Below are positions 12,288-24,701 of a stretch of 64,000 bases of DNA, one piece after another. Numbering within the stretch: position 1 is the first letter of the stretch; each line of letters begins with the position of its first letter. The stretch is from positions 28,869,744 to 28,933,743 of the forward strand of contig CM032123.1 in assembly GCA_018894105.1 (NCBI GenBank), given 5' to 3'. Below the pieces are notes generated by a model. That model saw only the letters and a program-made list of their open reading frames with translations. It did no database searches and was not told where the DNA came from. Source of the stretch: Jacaranda mimosifolia (lineage: Eukaryota > Streptophyta > Magnoliopsida > Lamiales > Bignoniaceae). Both the position numbers and the translations under genes were made by a program.

Positions 12288-12831
12288 TAATTGATTATAT
12301 TAATTAATAATTGGGTTTCAATTTGTCACCGGTTCAAAATCCATATCCAATACATATATATATATATATGTATGTAAATATATTTGTAAAATAAAATTTT
12401 CAGACATTAGAATGGATTTAATTAATTTTTAACGCTTTAATCTCAACTTTTTTTCTTTTATGGGTTCAATTAATATTTTGGTTGAAAATAAGAGAATAAA
12501 AAAATTATGGAAGATTAAAAATAAAAAAGTGAAATAGCATTTAATTTTTATTTTTATTTTAATTTGATCTCAAATTGTCATAAAATATCTTGTTGTATCC
12601 AAAACGTAGTATATATTCTCACGAGTTGTATTTCATCCATATTTATTAAAACTTTTATATATTTATATATATATATATATTTAATTTTTGAACTTCATAG
12701 TCATATATCCTATATTTAAGTCTATCCATGTCTGCAAAATATCTAGCATTATATAAGATCAATTTTAGGAGCATTATTGTGTCATAGAACACAATTGAAT
12801 TGTAATAAACAGTTATATGAGATTTGGTCTC

Positions 12832-12943
12832 GATAGACAATAAATGTTGAAATGACAAATTTCAAATTTCTTCTAAGTTGGAAGAGTGATAGACAATAAA
12901 TGTTGAAATGACAAATTTCAAATTTCTTCTAAGTTGGAAGAGT
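12832..12943. repeat. Perfect 56-bp tandem duplication
   Basis: The unit begins GATAGACAATAAATGTTGAA and ends CTAAGTTGGAAGAGT. It occurs at 12832-12887 and again at 12888-12943 with no visible difference. It is non-coding. The identity points to a recent slippage or unequal-exchange event, or to an assembly artefact. Confidence 0.93.
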
Positions 12944-13560
12944 CAACTTAAATTATTATTGTTATTTTTCTTTATAGTCATTTTTCTACATTTTCTTGCC
13001 TTTGATGTCCTCTTGGTGAATCTTGGCCACCTTGCTACCAATAAATTTGACATTAAGTTCATTGCCATTGCTTATAGGTAATATTTTTATCCACCTCTTT
13101 TAACTTTCTTCATTTTCTCTTTTATTTAATTTTCTAATTAACTCTATAGTTTTGTTAAACAAATTAAGTGCAATACTACTGGCTCCTCAAATTGTATTTT
13201 AGGCCATTGCCCTTGATATGGGAAAAAGCCTATAATATTGAAATTGTCTTCACATAATGTTAAAAGTATTAAATCACTTTAAAATTTACGTCCTTTTATT
13301 TGGATCGGACCTGACTTGACTTAAAGCAAAATGAAAATTATCTAATTAGAAAAAATGATAATATCTCAACTTAAACCCAAAATGATTTGTTTTGTACAAG
13401 TTCACATCATGAGGATCATAAATACCTCCAGCTATATTGTGATAAATGAAGTTTTTTATTATTATTTATTATTGTTTTATATTTTAATTCGACCATTCCA
13501 CTCTATGTTAACTTAAGTTTCAGAGAATTTTCAATATGATCCCTAATCTTTATTCTTAGT

Positions 13561-13840
13561 TCATGTTTAATATTTTTCAATTATTCCGATATTATCGTTC
13601 TATACTACACAATTTGTTGGAGCTAAAAAATAGACTAACTCGAGACATCTTACAACGATCCTATATTAATATGTAATTGCAACGTGAAAACCTTCATTTT
13701 TGTTTCATGTTTAATATTTTTCAATTATTCAGATATTATTTCTCTAGATTGTACGATCTGTTGGAGCTAAAAAATTGACAAATTCAAGAAAAGCTTACAA
13801 TGATCCCAAATCAATATGTAACTACGTACGATGTAAAATT
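13561..13840. repeat. Diverged tandem duplication, about 144-bp unit
   Basis: Copies start TCATGTTTAATATTTTTCAA at 13561 and 13705. They share TTGGAGCTAAAAAAT (first copy TTGTTGGAGC, second CTGTTGGAGC), CTTACAA.GATCC and AATATGTAA at matching offsets, with many substitutions. The divergence implies an older duplication than the 56-bp one nearby. Confidence 0.75.
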
Positions 13841-14090
13841 TGAAGTTTTCTCTATCATTTTATTAATATGGTTATCAAGTATAGAATTTATTTCAGACCT
13901 AACATCAGTAATTGGGGACGTTACTAAGTACATGATTTAATCGGATTATTATGATTGCCTTGCAAATTTGTTTCCGTTGTGGGTTCTTTAAAGGATTAAT
14001 ATTCAAAATGTATAGATATATTTAAATTTTAAGCATATTTATTAGTTCAGCGAAGGACAGTGGATTATTTTATATTCATATGTATAAATT

Positions 14091-14370
14091 ATGATTGATG
14101 AGAGAGAATATTGATGCCAAATTTAATATTGTTGGCAGCCTCATTTGCCCAATAAAACTAACTCATCTTATTATTTCAAATTTGAACATCAAGTGACACA
14201 TATTTTTCACTAAACAATTTTGTATTCTTATATTAGATTGTTTCAAATTTAGATATATGATTGATGAGATTTCAGAGAATAATATTGATATTAAGATCTA
14301 CTATATACGGTTGCCACTCTAATTTCCCCAATCAAAATAGCTTTTATTATTATTTCAAATTTGGTCACGT
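14091..14370. repeat. Diverged tandem duplication, about 167-bp unit
   Basis: ATGATTGATGAGA at 14091 and 14258 begins two related segments. Both continue through GAGAATA, a CCCAATAAAACTA / CCCAATCAAAATA stretch and TTATTATTTCAAATTTG. The copies differ by substitutions and small indels. The pair sits just upstream of the bromodomain gene and may fall in its promoter region. Confidence 0.6.
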
Positions 14371-14677
14371 AGTTAAGTTAGGGATTCCAATTTTAAATGG
14401 AATATTCCATCTATTCTTTAAGTGAGAGAGGGGTCAACACGCAATATTTCATAGTTGAGGGCCTTAATTGTTAAACGCAACTTTTTGGAAGGGGTAAGGG
14501 CTAAATTGTGAGTGTTGTATAATTTCTATCCAACAGAAGAAAAAGAAAAAAGAAATTTGAAAATTCTCTACACAGACCAAAACGACGCCGTAGAGAAACT
14601 ACCGAAAAATTAGTACACAATAACAGTAGTACTAAAAAAGAGCGCAGAAAAAAAAGAAAGAAAGAAAAAAAGCACCT

Positions 14678-14703
14678 CCTCTCTCTCTCTCTCTCTCTCT
14701 CTC
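14678..14703 (+). repeat. CT microsatellite in the bromodomain gene 5' leader
   Basis: A (CT)n tract ends 18 bp before the start codon at 14722. Pyrimidine-rich CT tracts are common in plant core promoters and 5' leaders, so it probably lies in the untranslated leader or at the transcription start. This is inferred from position only. Confidence 0.75.
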
Positions 14704-14721
14704 TGTCCAAAGCCCAAAGCA

Positions 14722-17700
14722 ATGGGTAAGGTACCGACTGCAGCAGCAACGGCAGCGGAGATGAAGAGAAAGAAGAAGAAAGGCCGCCCTTCCAAGAGCT
14801 CTCTACCCCTATCTACCCCTCCTAAACCCAATTCCAACAACCGTCGATCCACCCGATGGAACCCTAATCATATTAATTCTCCGCCGCAGCCGGAATTCGA
14901 TGACGACGACGATGAGCGAAAGGAGAAGAAGGTCAAGCTTGTTGTCCGCTTGCCTCAATCGGATGAGAAGAGTAAGGTTGCTGAAAAGCATCAGCTGCAG
15001 CAGAGCAGGAGGCATTCTCGAGATTCTGATTCGGGTTCTGGGTCTGTGTCTGGTTCTGGGTCGGACCCGGAGTCTGAGGATGAGGAGGGGTGCGCGAAGA
15101 AACGCAAGATTAATGGTGTGGATGGCGGATCTGACAACGGGGTTCTGGATCAGGTTTGTAATTTTGGTAATTTTGTGAAATTTTGGGAAATTGAAGGGAG
15201 TTGGATGTGGTTCGTTAGAAATTTTGGAGAAATTCGGTTTCTATTGTTTTCCTTTTTCTTTTTTTGCGTGGGTTTCTTAAATTTTTGGTGAACTTTTTGG
15301 AAGTGAATTTTCTATTTTGGGAATATTGGGTCGCGGAAATATTTGGAAGTTTTGAATTGTGGGATCTTATTTGAAAGGGCTTTTGGGATTTCGCGCGAAA
15401 AAAATTATTAATGTTCTCTCTTTTACTTTTTTTTGGGGATGCTCTGACTTCTGAAGATCTGAAGTGGGTGCTGTGTTTTGACTCGGTCAAGTGTATGTTC
15501 CAATAATAAAGCAGATTATTTACTTCTGTTTTCCTTGTAATTAAATCTGTGGTTTTGTCTTAATTATTTTCCACTTATCTAGCTTTCTATATAGCTAACG
15601 CATATATTTATATGTATGTATTTATGTATGTATACGTGAATGTATTACTTTCTATGTATTCATGTTCCTATTTTGTTTGGTATTTAATTTCCTCGGATTT
15701 TATTTATGTAGACCGTCCTTTCTTAAGTGACTATTTTTACATTTGTTTATAAAGCATTGTGCCTTTAAAGAAGTTAAGATTTGTCTTTACTGTGAGTTGA
15801 TTATTATTCTTTAAATTGCAAAGGGGCGGTATTATTTTCTCAGATGTTCTTGCTGATGCTTTTGTTTCATTAACTGCTTCCATGCCACGCTCATCACTGG
15901 AACTTCCTTTCTGGGTGATTGTTTTGTAATTAGCTTATTGAGTGAACAATTATTGGGTTCTGCTAATGGTTGTTACATTGATTTTTGCAGGATAAAGAGG
16001 TTGTGAAAGCGACAGACACTCCTCTTCATGGTACCAGTGACAACCCTTCTTGATTTTGGAAAGGGAAAAAAGAACTCCCTTTTCAGTTGGGAAATTTTTG
16101 TGGAAAATTCGCGTTTTTGTTTTGATCTGACACTGGTCATTTCATTTAATTGTTGACAGGGTCACCATTGGAGCCTGGTCCCACAACTCATTTGCCAGAC
16201 AAAAAGTTGTTGGTCTTCATTCTTGACAGGCTTCAGAAGTATGTGTTTTCTTGCGTACCTCTTTTAGCTTTCTTTCGTATTTATGTGTTTTCTATCTCGT
16301 ACAGTTCTACTTTGGGTTTTCTATGGTCAGTTTGTCAGTTTTAGTTTCTTGGGTGCATGTTGATGCAGGAAGGACACTTATGGGGTATTTTCTGAACCTG
16401 TGGATCCCAATGAGGTGACGGCATATTCACATATTGACAATAATCCTATAATTTATGTTCTCAGCAGCTAAAGCGGGAGTTAATTTTTCTTGCAGCTACC
16501 TGATTATTTTGAGATAATAGAGCAACCTATGGATTTTGGGACAGTAAGGAAGAAACTTGATGATGGAACTTATAAGAACTTGGAAGATTTAGAGGTTTGT
16601 TTTGAATAATTTGAGACCGAAAATTTTGAACTTGTAATGATTTATTTGTCAATCTTCATCTGAATTAGTTTCAGTGGTTGAAATGGTTTAGACTGCACCA
16701 GAGCGAAGTATGCTATGTTTCAGTATGGCTGTCTTTAATGAACTCAGATTCTTCTCCTTCAGTCACTTTATGGAAGTACTATCATTTATACTGTACCAAG
16801 ATCCTGAACTCCATGTTATGGGAGTTGATCTCTTTATGGATATTGCTTGACAATGAGTTGAAGAGATTGCCTGGCATCTGGCAGACCTAGGCTAGCTTTC
16901 TTTCTTATCTGGTTAAAATTTTTGAGCCATTTCTGTGGGTTTTTTTATTCAATGGACTTTCTTGAATCCTTTAAGATGATGCGTGTCAGATTATTCTGTA
17001 GGATTGAATAACAAAAATATTATCATAAAATCTTCTGTGGAAGAAGCTGGAGGATAGATGCTAGACATATTGAGCATCTGATCATGTATATTTCTTCTGC
17101 CTTTGACTTGCTGAGCATGCTTGGATATAGCATGGTCCATGAACATAATATTATGCGGTATATTCATCTCTTGTGCCGCACCAGTAAAGATAAAGAGTAA
17201 ACTGAGAGTATGGTCCGGGTTGATTTATAATTGGTTAATTTCTTTTTATAGCCTTGAACTTGGTTGCCCATTAATTATTGCGTGAACGTAATAGTCAAAA
17301 AGCACATATCAACCAATAAAACTTAGTGCAAGGATGTGAATGCATTCACCTGGATGGATATCTGCCCTACGCGTTTTACTGCATTCTGTTAAAGAACATG
17401 CTATTGATCTAATTCTGTGTTGCTCAGTGGGTATTCTTATTGTATTACCTCTCTGGTTTGAAGATTTATCTATGTGCGCTAAGGGAATTCTATTGGTGTA
17501 ATAATTATTTTACTTAGCCGTCGTGGATGGGTTTTAGATAATTTAGAAATGTGTGCATGTTTCTATTTTCTGTAAATTTTTCTTATACTCCTGGGGCATT
17601 CAAGCACGCCACTGTGATTTTTGGTCAATTTAGTTATTCTGATTTTGTTTGATTTCTTTGGGTTGAGCCTTGAGGCAAATCACGCAAATAAAAACTGATT

Positions 17701-19621
17701 TTTCTCTCCATTCTGGTTTCAGGCTGATGTGCTTTTGATATGTTCCAATGCTATGCAGTATAATGCTTCAGATACTGTCTACTATCGGCAGGTTAGTATA
17801 GTCTTTTATGCGTTGTTTCCTTGTATTTATCATCCTAATTTTTATCTGAATAATGGGCAACAGGCACGATCCATACAAGAGCTTGCAAAGAGAGACTTCA
17901 AAAATCTTAAGCATGAAGGTGATGATGGCGAACCCCAGCCCAAGGTCGTGAGGAGAGGCAGGCCCCCGAGCAGCAAGAATCTGAAGAAGCCTCTTGAAAC
18001 ATCCCCAGTAGTAGATCGTGCTGGTACCGAGCTTTCCTCAGGTGCAACTCTTGCTAATGGAGAAGATAAAGCAACTGGATCTAATTCTTACAATCTAAGA
18101 AAGGGATCTGCCTTATTTAGGTTTAGGTCCACAGACCCATTTGCATCATCTTACAGCTCGAGAAATGGTGAAAACAACTCCGAATGGACGGCTGACTGGA
18201 ATAATGAATTTCCAGGTATTTGCGCATTGGGTGCTGCATCAAAGTTACACAATTAGTCAATTTTCTTGCAGACTGGTTAATCCTTTCTTTTCTAACTTGC
18301 AGCATCAATTTTAAGGGCTGACATGAAATATGGGAAAAAACAGTTTTCAGTGGATGAGAACAGGCGTGATACCTACAGGCTTTCAGGCAACAGTTCACTT
18401 GTCTTTACTAATTCTATTGGGAATATGAAACGATTAGTGCCGGTATGTATTTTGAGGAACAGTAAATTTATTTTGTTCTCATCTTTTTACTCCGAGATGT
18501 GTGCTTCATTAAAAGTGCCTTCCGTTGCATCCTTCTTGCCTTCACCTTTGCCCAAAGCCAGTTTAGGGGAGGAAAATAAAAGATGCTGCCTGTTTTGAAG
18601 TTTTTAGCTTCCTTTAAGTGGCATCAGATGACTCCTTTGCTTGTTTAGTGGATTTGAAAAAGGACTGATTATTGCTAGTAATATTTTCTTGACTAAAAGA
18701 TAACCTGCCTCTCTCAATGATCTTGATCTCCACATCTTTTACTGTTTCTGCGGCTTAACTATTTAGCAAATGCCGGGATGTCCCCTAACTATCCTTTTGA
18801 ACTCACAGGTGGGTCTTCAAGAAGCCCTTGCTTATGCAAGAAGCCTGGCCAGGTATGCTGCAAATCTTGGTCCTGTAGCTTGGAAAATGGCATCAAAGAA
18901 AATAGAGGCTGTCTTACCTGCTGGGGTACAGTATGGTCCTGGCTGGGTGGGTGATAATGGAGCACCTTCACAGCCATTGTCCTTTTCAACTGAGAAGCAA
19001 AAATCATCTAATAGCACTGCTGGTGACTGCAATTCGAGCAAAATGGTGACACCCTCAACTTCTGATTTAAGTTCTGTTGTTGCGAAGAGTCCTTCTGAAG
19101 GAGTGGCTGAAGCTGTTAGAAAACTGAAAAGCCAGAATGAGGTCGCTGGACAAGGCGATTCTTCTTCTTGGAGAACGCAATTCCCAGCTCCGCAAAATCC
19201 TGTGCAACACTCCTACAGAAATGGTTTCAGTGGAATGTTTGGGTATGATATATCTGCAGCCGGTGGTACTCCATCAGTAGCAATGCCAGGACATTCTTTG
19301 ACAGAACATGGGGTCTCTGTTCCTGCTCAAGTGGTCGAAATGGTGCCCAGAAATGATCTGCTGTCAAGTAATTCATCAGCTATGAAACATATTATTCCAG
19401 AGCAGGCTGCTAAGTTACTGGAAAATAGAAATACCTTACCACCTGGAGAAGCTGAAATGTGGAACTTTGTGAAATCTTCTCGGCAGGCATTACCAGCTCA
19501 GCAAAGACATACTCTTTCAGTTCCTCCAGACCTGAATGTAAGAGTCCCGACAGGTTCACCTAGTAGTTCTAGCTTACAAATTGGTTCACCTCAACAGCCG
19601 GATTTGGCGTTACAACTCTGA
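14722..19621 (+). CDS. Bromodomain protein, BRD1/BRD2/BRD13-like (SWI/SNF-associated)
   Basis: Nine exons: 14722-15153, 15991-16030, 16160-16238, 16369-16414, 16496-16594, 17723-17791, 17864-18215, 18303-18442, 18809-19621. Together they encode 689 aa in one continuous frame with GT-AG borders. The N-terminus is basic (KRKKKKGRPSK, 15-25), followed by an acidic DDDDD run (60-64) and a Ser/Gly/Glu-rich stretch. One bromodomain spans about 170-267. Its ZA-loop segment LPDYFEIIEQPMDF and the Asn that anchors acetyl-lysine (N246 in MQYNAS) are intact. A second AT-hook-like RRGRPP lies at 285-290. The C-terminus ends DLALQL, giving an EAR-like LxLxL at 685-689. Bromodomains read acetylated histones; Arabidopsis proteins of this architecture are subunits of BRM-type SWI/SNF remodellers. 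Domain identity is seen in the sequence, complex membership is inferred. The start is the first in-frame ATG after the CT-rich leader. An AATAAA lies near 19962. Confidence 0.93.
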
Positions 19622-22112
19622 ATATTATTGATTTTAACCATTTTTCGAAGCTGCTGCAGTTTATGATCTGGACTGGACCTGCGAATCCACAGAGTTTAGG
19701 AAACAGCTTGTATAGATCTAATTCTTTAGTGGAAACTAAACAACTGTTTACTGTAACATTGTACTTGTACCTTAGATAAGAGAGCAGGAAAAAAGCAAAT
19801 ATTTATCTGCTTTTGACTATGAAAAACATTAATCTGACATTCTCTTTCTCCAATATTAGTAAACAATGCTCATTATAAGAGTAGTTACATTTCTGGTTTG
19901 TTAGTAAAGTTTACTTGAGAAGTTCAGATATTACACCAATGTAAAAGGGTACTAAAAAGGGAAATAAATTTGTATCGCCTTATTTTTGGTTAAAAAAATT
20001 ACTTGAGGGCCAATCCCAAATGGCTATATCAATGAAAACCAATAAAAATGGATGGGAGAGCCCACAAATTCTGACATACTGCTATTTCTCATCAAAACAT
20101 CAAAACCGTAATATTTTAAGATTCATAGGTCCCAGAACCAGATAAATATTAGTATATTACAGATGCAGAACAGAGATGACTATTTTGACGTTATATGCCA
20201 AATCAATAAATGGACTATGACTCACAAAATTTTGTAATTATTTTTCTTTTTCAGTGACAAATTCCACCAATGAAAGTTGGTGTATTGTGATCCATAGCAA
20301 AACAAAAGTTTGTATCGACAATTGAGTATTAAGTATCCATATTTTGGCATCTTATGCTGTAATAATTCGATAATAAGGATCCCATATTCTCAACACATCA
20401 CTATATGTTAATGTCCTACCTACTTATTTGGCTTTGCCTGATTTTTACTTCAAATGTATTTAGATGAGAGGAAAGGATGATTCTTGAATAAAAATGCATA
20501 AATTTAATATGTGAAATATAAAAGAAATGGTTAGACCAAATGGTTCCGTATTATTTTTATGAAAGATGACCAATTTAGATGATAATAGGAAGAAAAAAAA
20601 AAAAAAAAAGGAGGAACCAATATATATATATATATATATAAACATGTGTGTGTGTGTGTGTGTATCACATATATATATTTGATGTAAACTATAAACAGAA
20701 TATTTAAAAAGGAAAACAGTTGCCTTTCTCTCCTACTTTAACACTTATGGCAAAGCAAAGACAAAATGCAGAAATATTACATATAAATGTTTTTTTTTAT
20801 TTAAAAAAATTCTATAATATTTTAAACTCATCAAATATTTTCATAATCTTATAAAATATTTCGTAAATTTAAAAAAAGGAGGTTATTATAAATTTTCAAA
20901 ATAATATATTAAGATCTAACAAGCTCTATCAAATTTATTTTTATTATTTTTGGAGAGTCCTAAATTAACTTTATCTTTTTTGAAATATTTTTTTTAATTA
21001 TTCTCTATTTAAAGTTATAATATGACACTATTTACTCCCATGCACTTCTTTAATAGTATTGATGTAAAACTTTGTGTTTTCAACTTTCTGCTAAAACTCC
21101 ACATTGGGTAAAACTAACTTATAAATATACGACATAGGGAGTATTAATGAGTTATATAATCAAACATTAGTTTTCAATATAAATTGGACTCAATTATTAA
21201 GACCTATATTCTTAAGAAATTCAAGATTTTTTAAGCACATTTGTCTAAACTTATTTAAAAATGATTACAAACTCTTATATTTTATGAGATGCTTTTTGAA
21301 GTTTATAAATTATTAGGGTTTATTTTAAAAATAAGCTTTTAAAATATTTTAGTAAAATAACAATTTAAAATTTATAAGAATATTAGTAATGATACTTATG
21401 TAATTAAAATAAATTAACATTTTAACAATAATTAATTTAAAAAATTATTTACTTTTTTTTAAAAGGACTTTTAAAACCCTCGTATATTATTTTTGAAATT
21501 TATAGATTCATTTTTTTTAAGAATTTGACCGATCAAGTCTTTAAATTCATTTTTTTTTTTTAATTCAAAAAAATTTATAAAATGACTCAAACACCTACTT
21601 ATTCATTAATTAAAACCCACATTTGATTCCCACTGTCATGAATCTCCTCTAAATGCAGCGCAATATATATTTAGAAAAATTGAGTTAGTAATGTGTAATT
21701 TTCATTCTTGTTTGATATATTAAATTAAGAGTGTTACATTTCACTAAAACGATTTACTTTTGTTATTTAATTCATGCTATTAAACTAGACCACGCGTTGG
21801 AAATTTCAAAATTGCCAAGACGCAAGTTAAAAAGTAAGGGACATGATGATACTTTTTGTGTGTTACTAAATTAGGTAAAATTATTAATTTTACCTCAGAT
21901 CATGGTAATATTTAATTGGTTCGCAATGGTTGCACAATGCAGAGCTTAGAGCTAATTTGCTTAGAGCCATCATGATAATCGCATTCATCAAACATTTTGC
22001 CACTAACTACCAAGACCCATAATATAGTTTGGTAACAAATATCAAACGATGCCTTGTACTATTATATTCTCTATGCATCTATGCATCAAATATATTCTCT
22101 ATGCATCGAAGT
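19622..22112. other. 3' flank of the bromodomain gene and AT-rich intergenic DNA
   Basis: The first few hundred bases are probably the 3' UTR (AATAAA near 19962). Beyond that come a poly-A run near 20594, (TA)n at about 20622-20641 and (TG)n at about 20646-20663. From about 20790 to 21600 the DNA is full of AAATTTATAA-type words and ends near a CTCAAACACC motif, suggesting a worn small transposon. No gene is seen. Confidence 0.45.
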
Positions 22113-22791
22113 TAAACCTGGCAAATGGGTAACTGTGGGTAATTCAAAATCGGATAAGAATGTGTTGGGTAAATTTATCCGTGGGTAAAATTACCTATTT
22201 TTTATTGGGTACGAGATAGTGGATCCATTACCCGTGACTATGAGTAATGGGTAACCCGTATCCGTACTAATTTATTTATTTTATATATATATTTAAAGAA
22301 AAATTAGTATTTTTTTTAAATTTTATATAATATTATTTAAACGTTACCTAAATAAAATTAATAAAAGAGGCTACAAATTTCAAATATTATATTGAACAAA
22401 TATTTTAAAGCACGTCAAATGTTTTAGTTTGAAAACTACAACTTAAATATTTAAACATATATTAAATTTAAGTTATATTATATTTCGAAGTTTAAATTTA
22501 AATTTCATTATATGTAAAGTTTTTTGAACTAAAAGTTTAAACACCACTTAAATATTGTTGATATCATTAGCAAAAAAAAGTGTAACACTTTCCAAAATAG
22601 TTGCAAAAATTAGAGAAAAATTAAAAATTAAAATATAAATAATTATTCACAGGTTACCCATGGGTACCCGCAGGTTGGGCCAAAAAACGGCAGGTAAAAT
22701 TACCTGCATTTTATTGGGTACAGAAAATGATGCCCCATTATCTGTATTTTTTTGGGTACCCATGGATTTGAGTAATTTTTTGGCGGGTCTA
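22113..22791. mobile_element. hAT-type MITE, TAGACCYG family, copy 3
   Basis: A 679-bp element starts TAAACCTGGCAAATGGGTAA and ends TTTTGGCGGGTCTA. Its flanks are ATCGAAGT (22105-22112) and ATCAAAGT (22792-22799), an 8-bp TSD with one mismatch. Both ends carry GGGTAACCC / GGGTACCC words shared with the copies at 2105 and 9331. The middle (for example TTTTTTGAACTAAAAGTTTAAACA) is also shared, which confirms one family. It is non-coding. Confidence 0.85.
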
Positions 22792-23159
22792 ATCAAAGTG
22801 TCAGTTATACCATACTACATGAAATTTTGAATTATTAATTATACTCTGATTCTCAATTTTCTATAATTTTCTTTTTAGTTGATATAAAATGACAAAATAT
22901 ACGAAATAACAAAATACAAAATAAAAATTTTATGAAATGTGTAAACAATGATACATCGTGTTTTTAAATTTAAATTTAAATTTAAATTTATTTATTATAT
23001 ATGAATTATATTAATTAATAATTAATTTTACATATTATTTAATGTGATTAATTTTGAAGTTATATTACAAATATTAAATAGTATGTAAAAAATTAAGTGT
23101 GTTACTATTTGTTAAAAGAAGAATTAGAATTAATGTCAATACAATGAAATTCTAATTAT

Positions 23160-23197
23160 ATGCGCGAGCGCGATACACGGTCGTGCAACACAGCTAG
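23160..23197 (+). mobile_element. Helitron-like 3' terminus
   Basis: The sequence GCGCGAGCGCG, then CACGGTCGTG (able to form a short hairpin), a few bases, then CTAG followed by T at 23198, fits the 3' end of a Helitron (hairpin plus CTRR, inserted before T). The 5' end was not located; it may lie in the AT-rich DNA between about 22850 and 23000. The element would abut the GT92 relic. Confidence 0.45.
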
Positions 23198-23280
23198 TTA
23201 ACTGTGAAAACCTTTTTCCTCCGCTGTCCTTCTCTTCTCCTTCTTCCCTCCTCCGCCGCCGCCATTAGCTCTCAATTGCC

Positions 23281-23727
23281 GCACGTTGCGTCAGTCACTC
23301 GCCCTCCGCCACTCTCAACAATCCCCACCACCTAGATCCTCCTGCCGGATGGGAGGTTTTGGTAGTTGTCTCCCCGGAAAACACTCCACCAGCTCGCTCA
23401 TGATTATTTCTGTCTATTCGACACCAATGAAGTCCAGCCAGCGAAATCTTCTGGCTTGTTCCCTTTTCCTGATCGAGCGACGTTTGTTCGACTTCTGCTC
23501 GTGCCAACTGTACGGAGGCTTCCATTCAAGCAAGCGGTGTTGTTAAAGTCGCCGGAGAGAGAGCACTTTTCATGGCCGCTGCTTCTACAGTGGTCTTATC
23601 TGGTGTAGGATACTCTGACGACCGGGTACCACGTCCTATTGTTCGTGAAGGGCGTGAACACGCGGCAGGGAATTAATCGGGACCCAACGGAATTCCGGTG
23701 CGTGTTCGTTGGTAAGGCCAGCGTTAC
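23281..23727 (+). pseudogene. GT92 (DUF23) glycosyltransferase fragment, frameshifted
   Basis: Conceptual translation in two frames shows fragments of a plant glycosyltransferase family 92 protein. Frame 1 up to about 23397 gives WEVLVVVSPEN. Frame 2 from about 23390 gives YFCLFDTNEV, FPDRATFVR, LLLQWSYLV, an in-frame TAG at 23606-23608, then HVLLFVKGVN, RQGINRDPTEFRCVF. The order and spacing fit the region upstream of the GT92 catalytic core. At least one frameshift (near 23395) and one stop break it, and no later exons are seen, so it is a truncated pseudogene. GT92 enzymes include pectic beta-1,4-galactan synthases; the exact parent is unknown. GC content is well above the surroundings. 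The family assignment rests on remembered motifs. Confidence 0.72.
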
Positions 23728-24600
23728 AGCAAAATAAAACAGCGCTTAAACTATAATTTATGGCAATCAAATGGCAGTGAATTTAAGTAGAGTTTGTGCT
23801 TGGAATAGAAGTATTACTATAAATAGTCGCTTTGGATTAATATCTTGAACAAAACCATATGAAATACTACTCTTCCAAATTTTATTATTTCTCATTACTA
23901 TCAATTGTGTTTCTTTTAATCGGGAGATTGGGAAGCTCTAGCAATGGGTCCACTATGAGTGGCATCGTGCGCCTGCTCAGAGGGAGCCTCTCCAGACACC
24001 GAGACTACACCATTACAATTGTCTTGGTCATTTTTCCTCTCAAGAATGCTGTTGCATTTGTATTAACTTCCATTTAACTGAAAAGGAGATGATCCACATT
24101 TCCCTGTCGAATTATTTTTGAGGGCTTTGGACAGTTTTGCTCGATTTACCTCTAGTACCATTCTTAAGATAAGAACAGAAATGGAGGATGGGGCCGGGGG
24201 GAGGGGGTGTTGGTGCGGGAAAGTTCAGTCACTCCCTTTCTTGTCTTAATTTTATTTCAAAACCAATTTGGCATGCCAACAATTACCGCCCAAAGATGGT
24301 GCTAAAAAAGGTTGGCTGTTAGAAAATAAGATTATGAGCTAAATATAGGGGGAAAAAAAAAAGAAAAGAAAATAACACTTGGCTGCTCAATGACTATGGT
24401 CTTAGCCAAAAGGGCCCCTGAAATTCTGGGCTCTAAATATTTGTTATGTACTGATAATTTTTTCTTTTTCTTTTTTTTTCTTCTGGAAAGATACAATCTT
24501 TTTTGGTGTGGTACCTTTTTTTAGTATATATAAATTGTTTGGTTGTCTTTTGCTTTTGAGGGTTGTGGTAATTCTTATTCTTGCCTATAGATCTCTGTGA
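23728..24600. other. Region between the GT92 relic and the kinase leader
   Basis: No intact gene is seen. The open frame at 23859-24077 is unrecognised and unsupported. There is a GGGGCCGGGGGGAGGGGG purine run near 24191. The right part is probably the promoter of the downstream kinase. Confidence 0.4.
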
Positions 24601-24701
24601 AGCATGGTGGGAAGGTTGGGATGAGGTTGACATTTCTTCCTTTTTATTTGGGATTAGGGTTTTCAGGCATTCTGAAAGGGGAGAGAATATTCACTGTTCT
24701 C

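Noticed and set aside
14501..15015. Minus-strand open frames opposite exon 1 of the bromodomain gene
   Set aside because: They are shadows of biased codons and the CT microsatellite (giving repeated Arg-Glu); the + strand frame is clearly the real one.
23859..24077. 72-codon frame downstream of the GT92 relic
   Set aside because: I looked for a continuation of GT92 in all three frames and saw none; no other family recognised.
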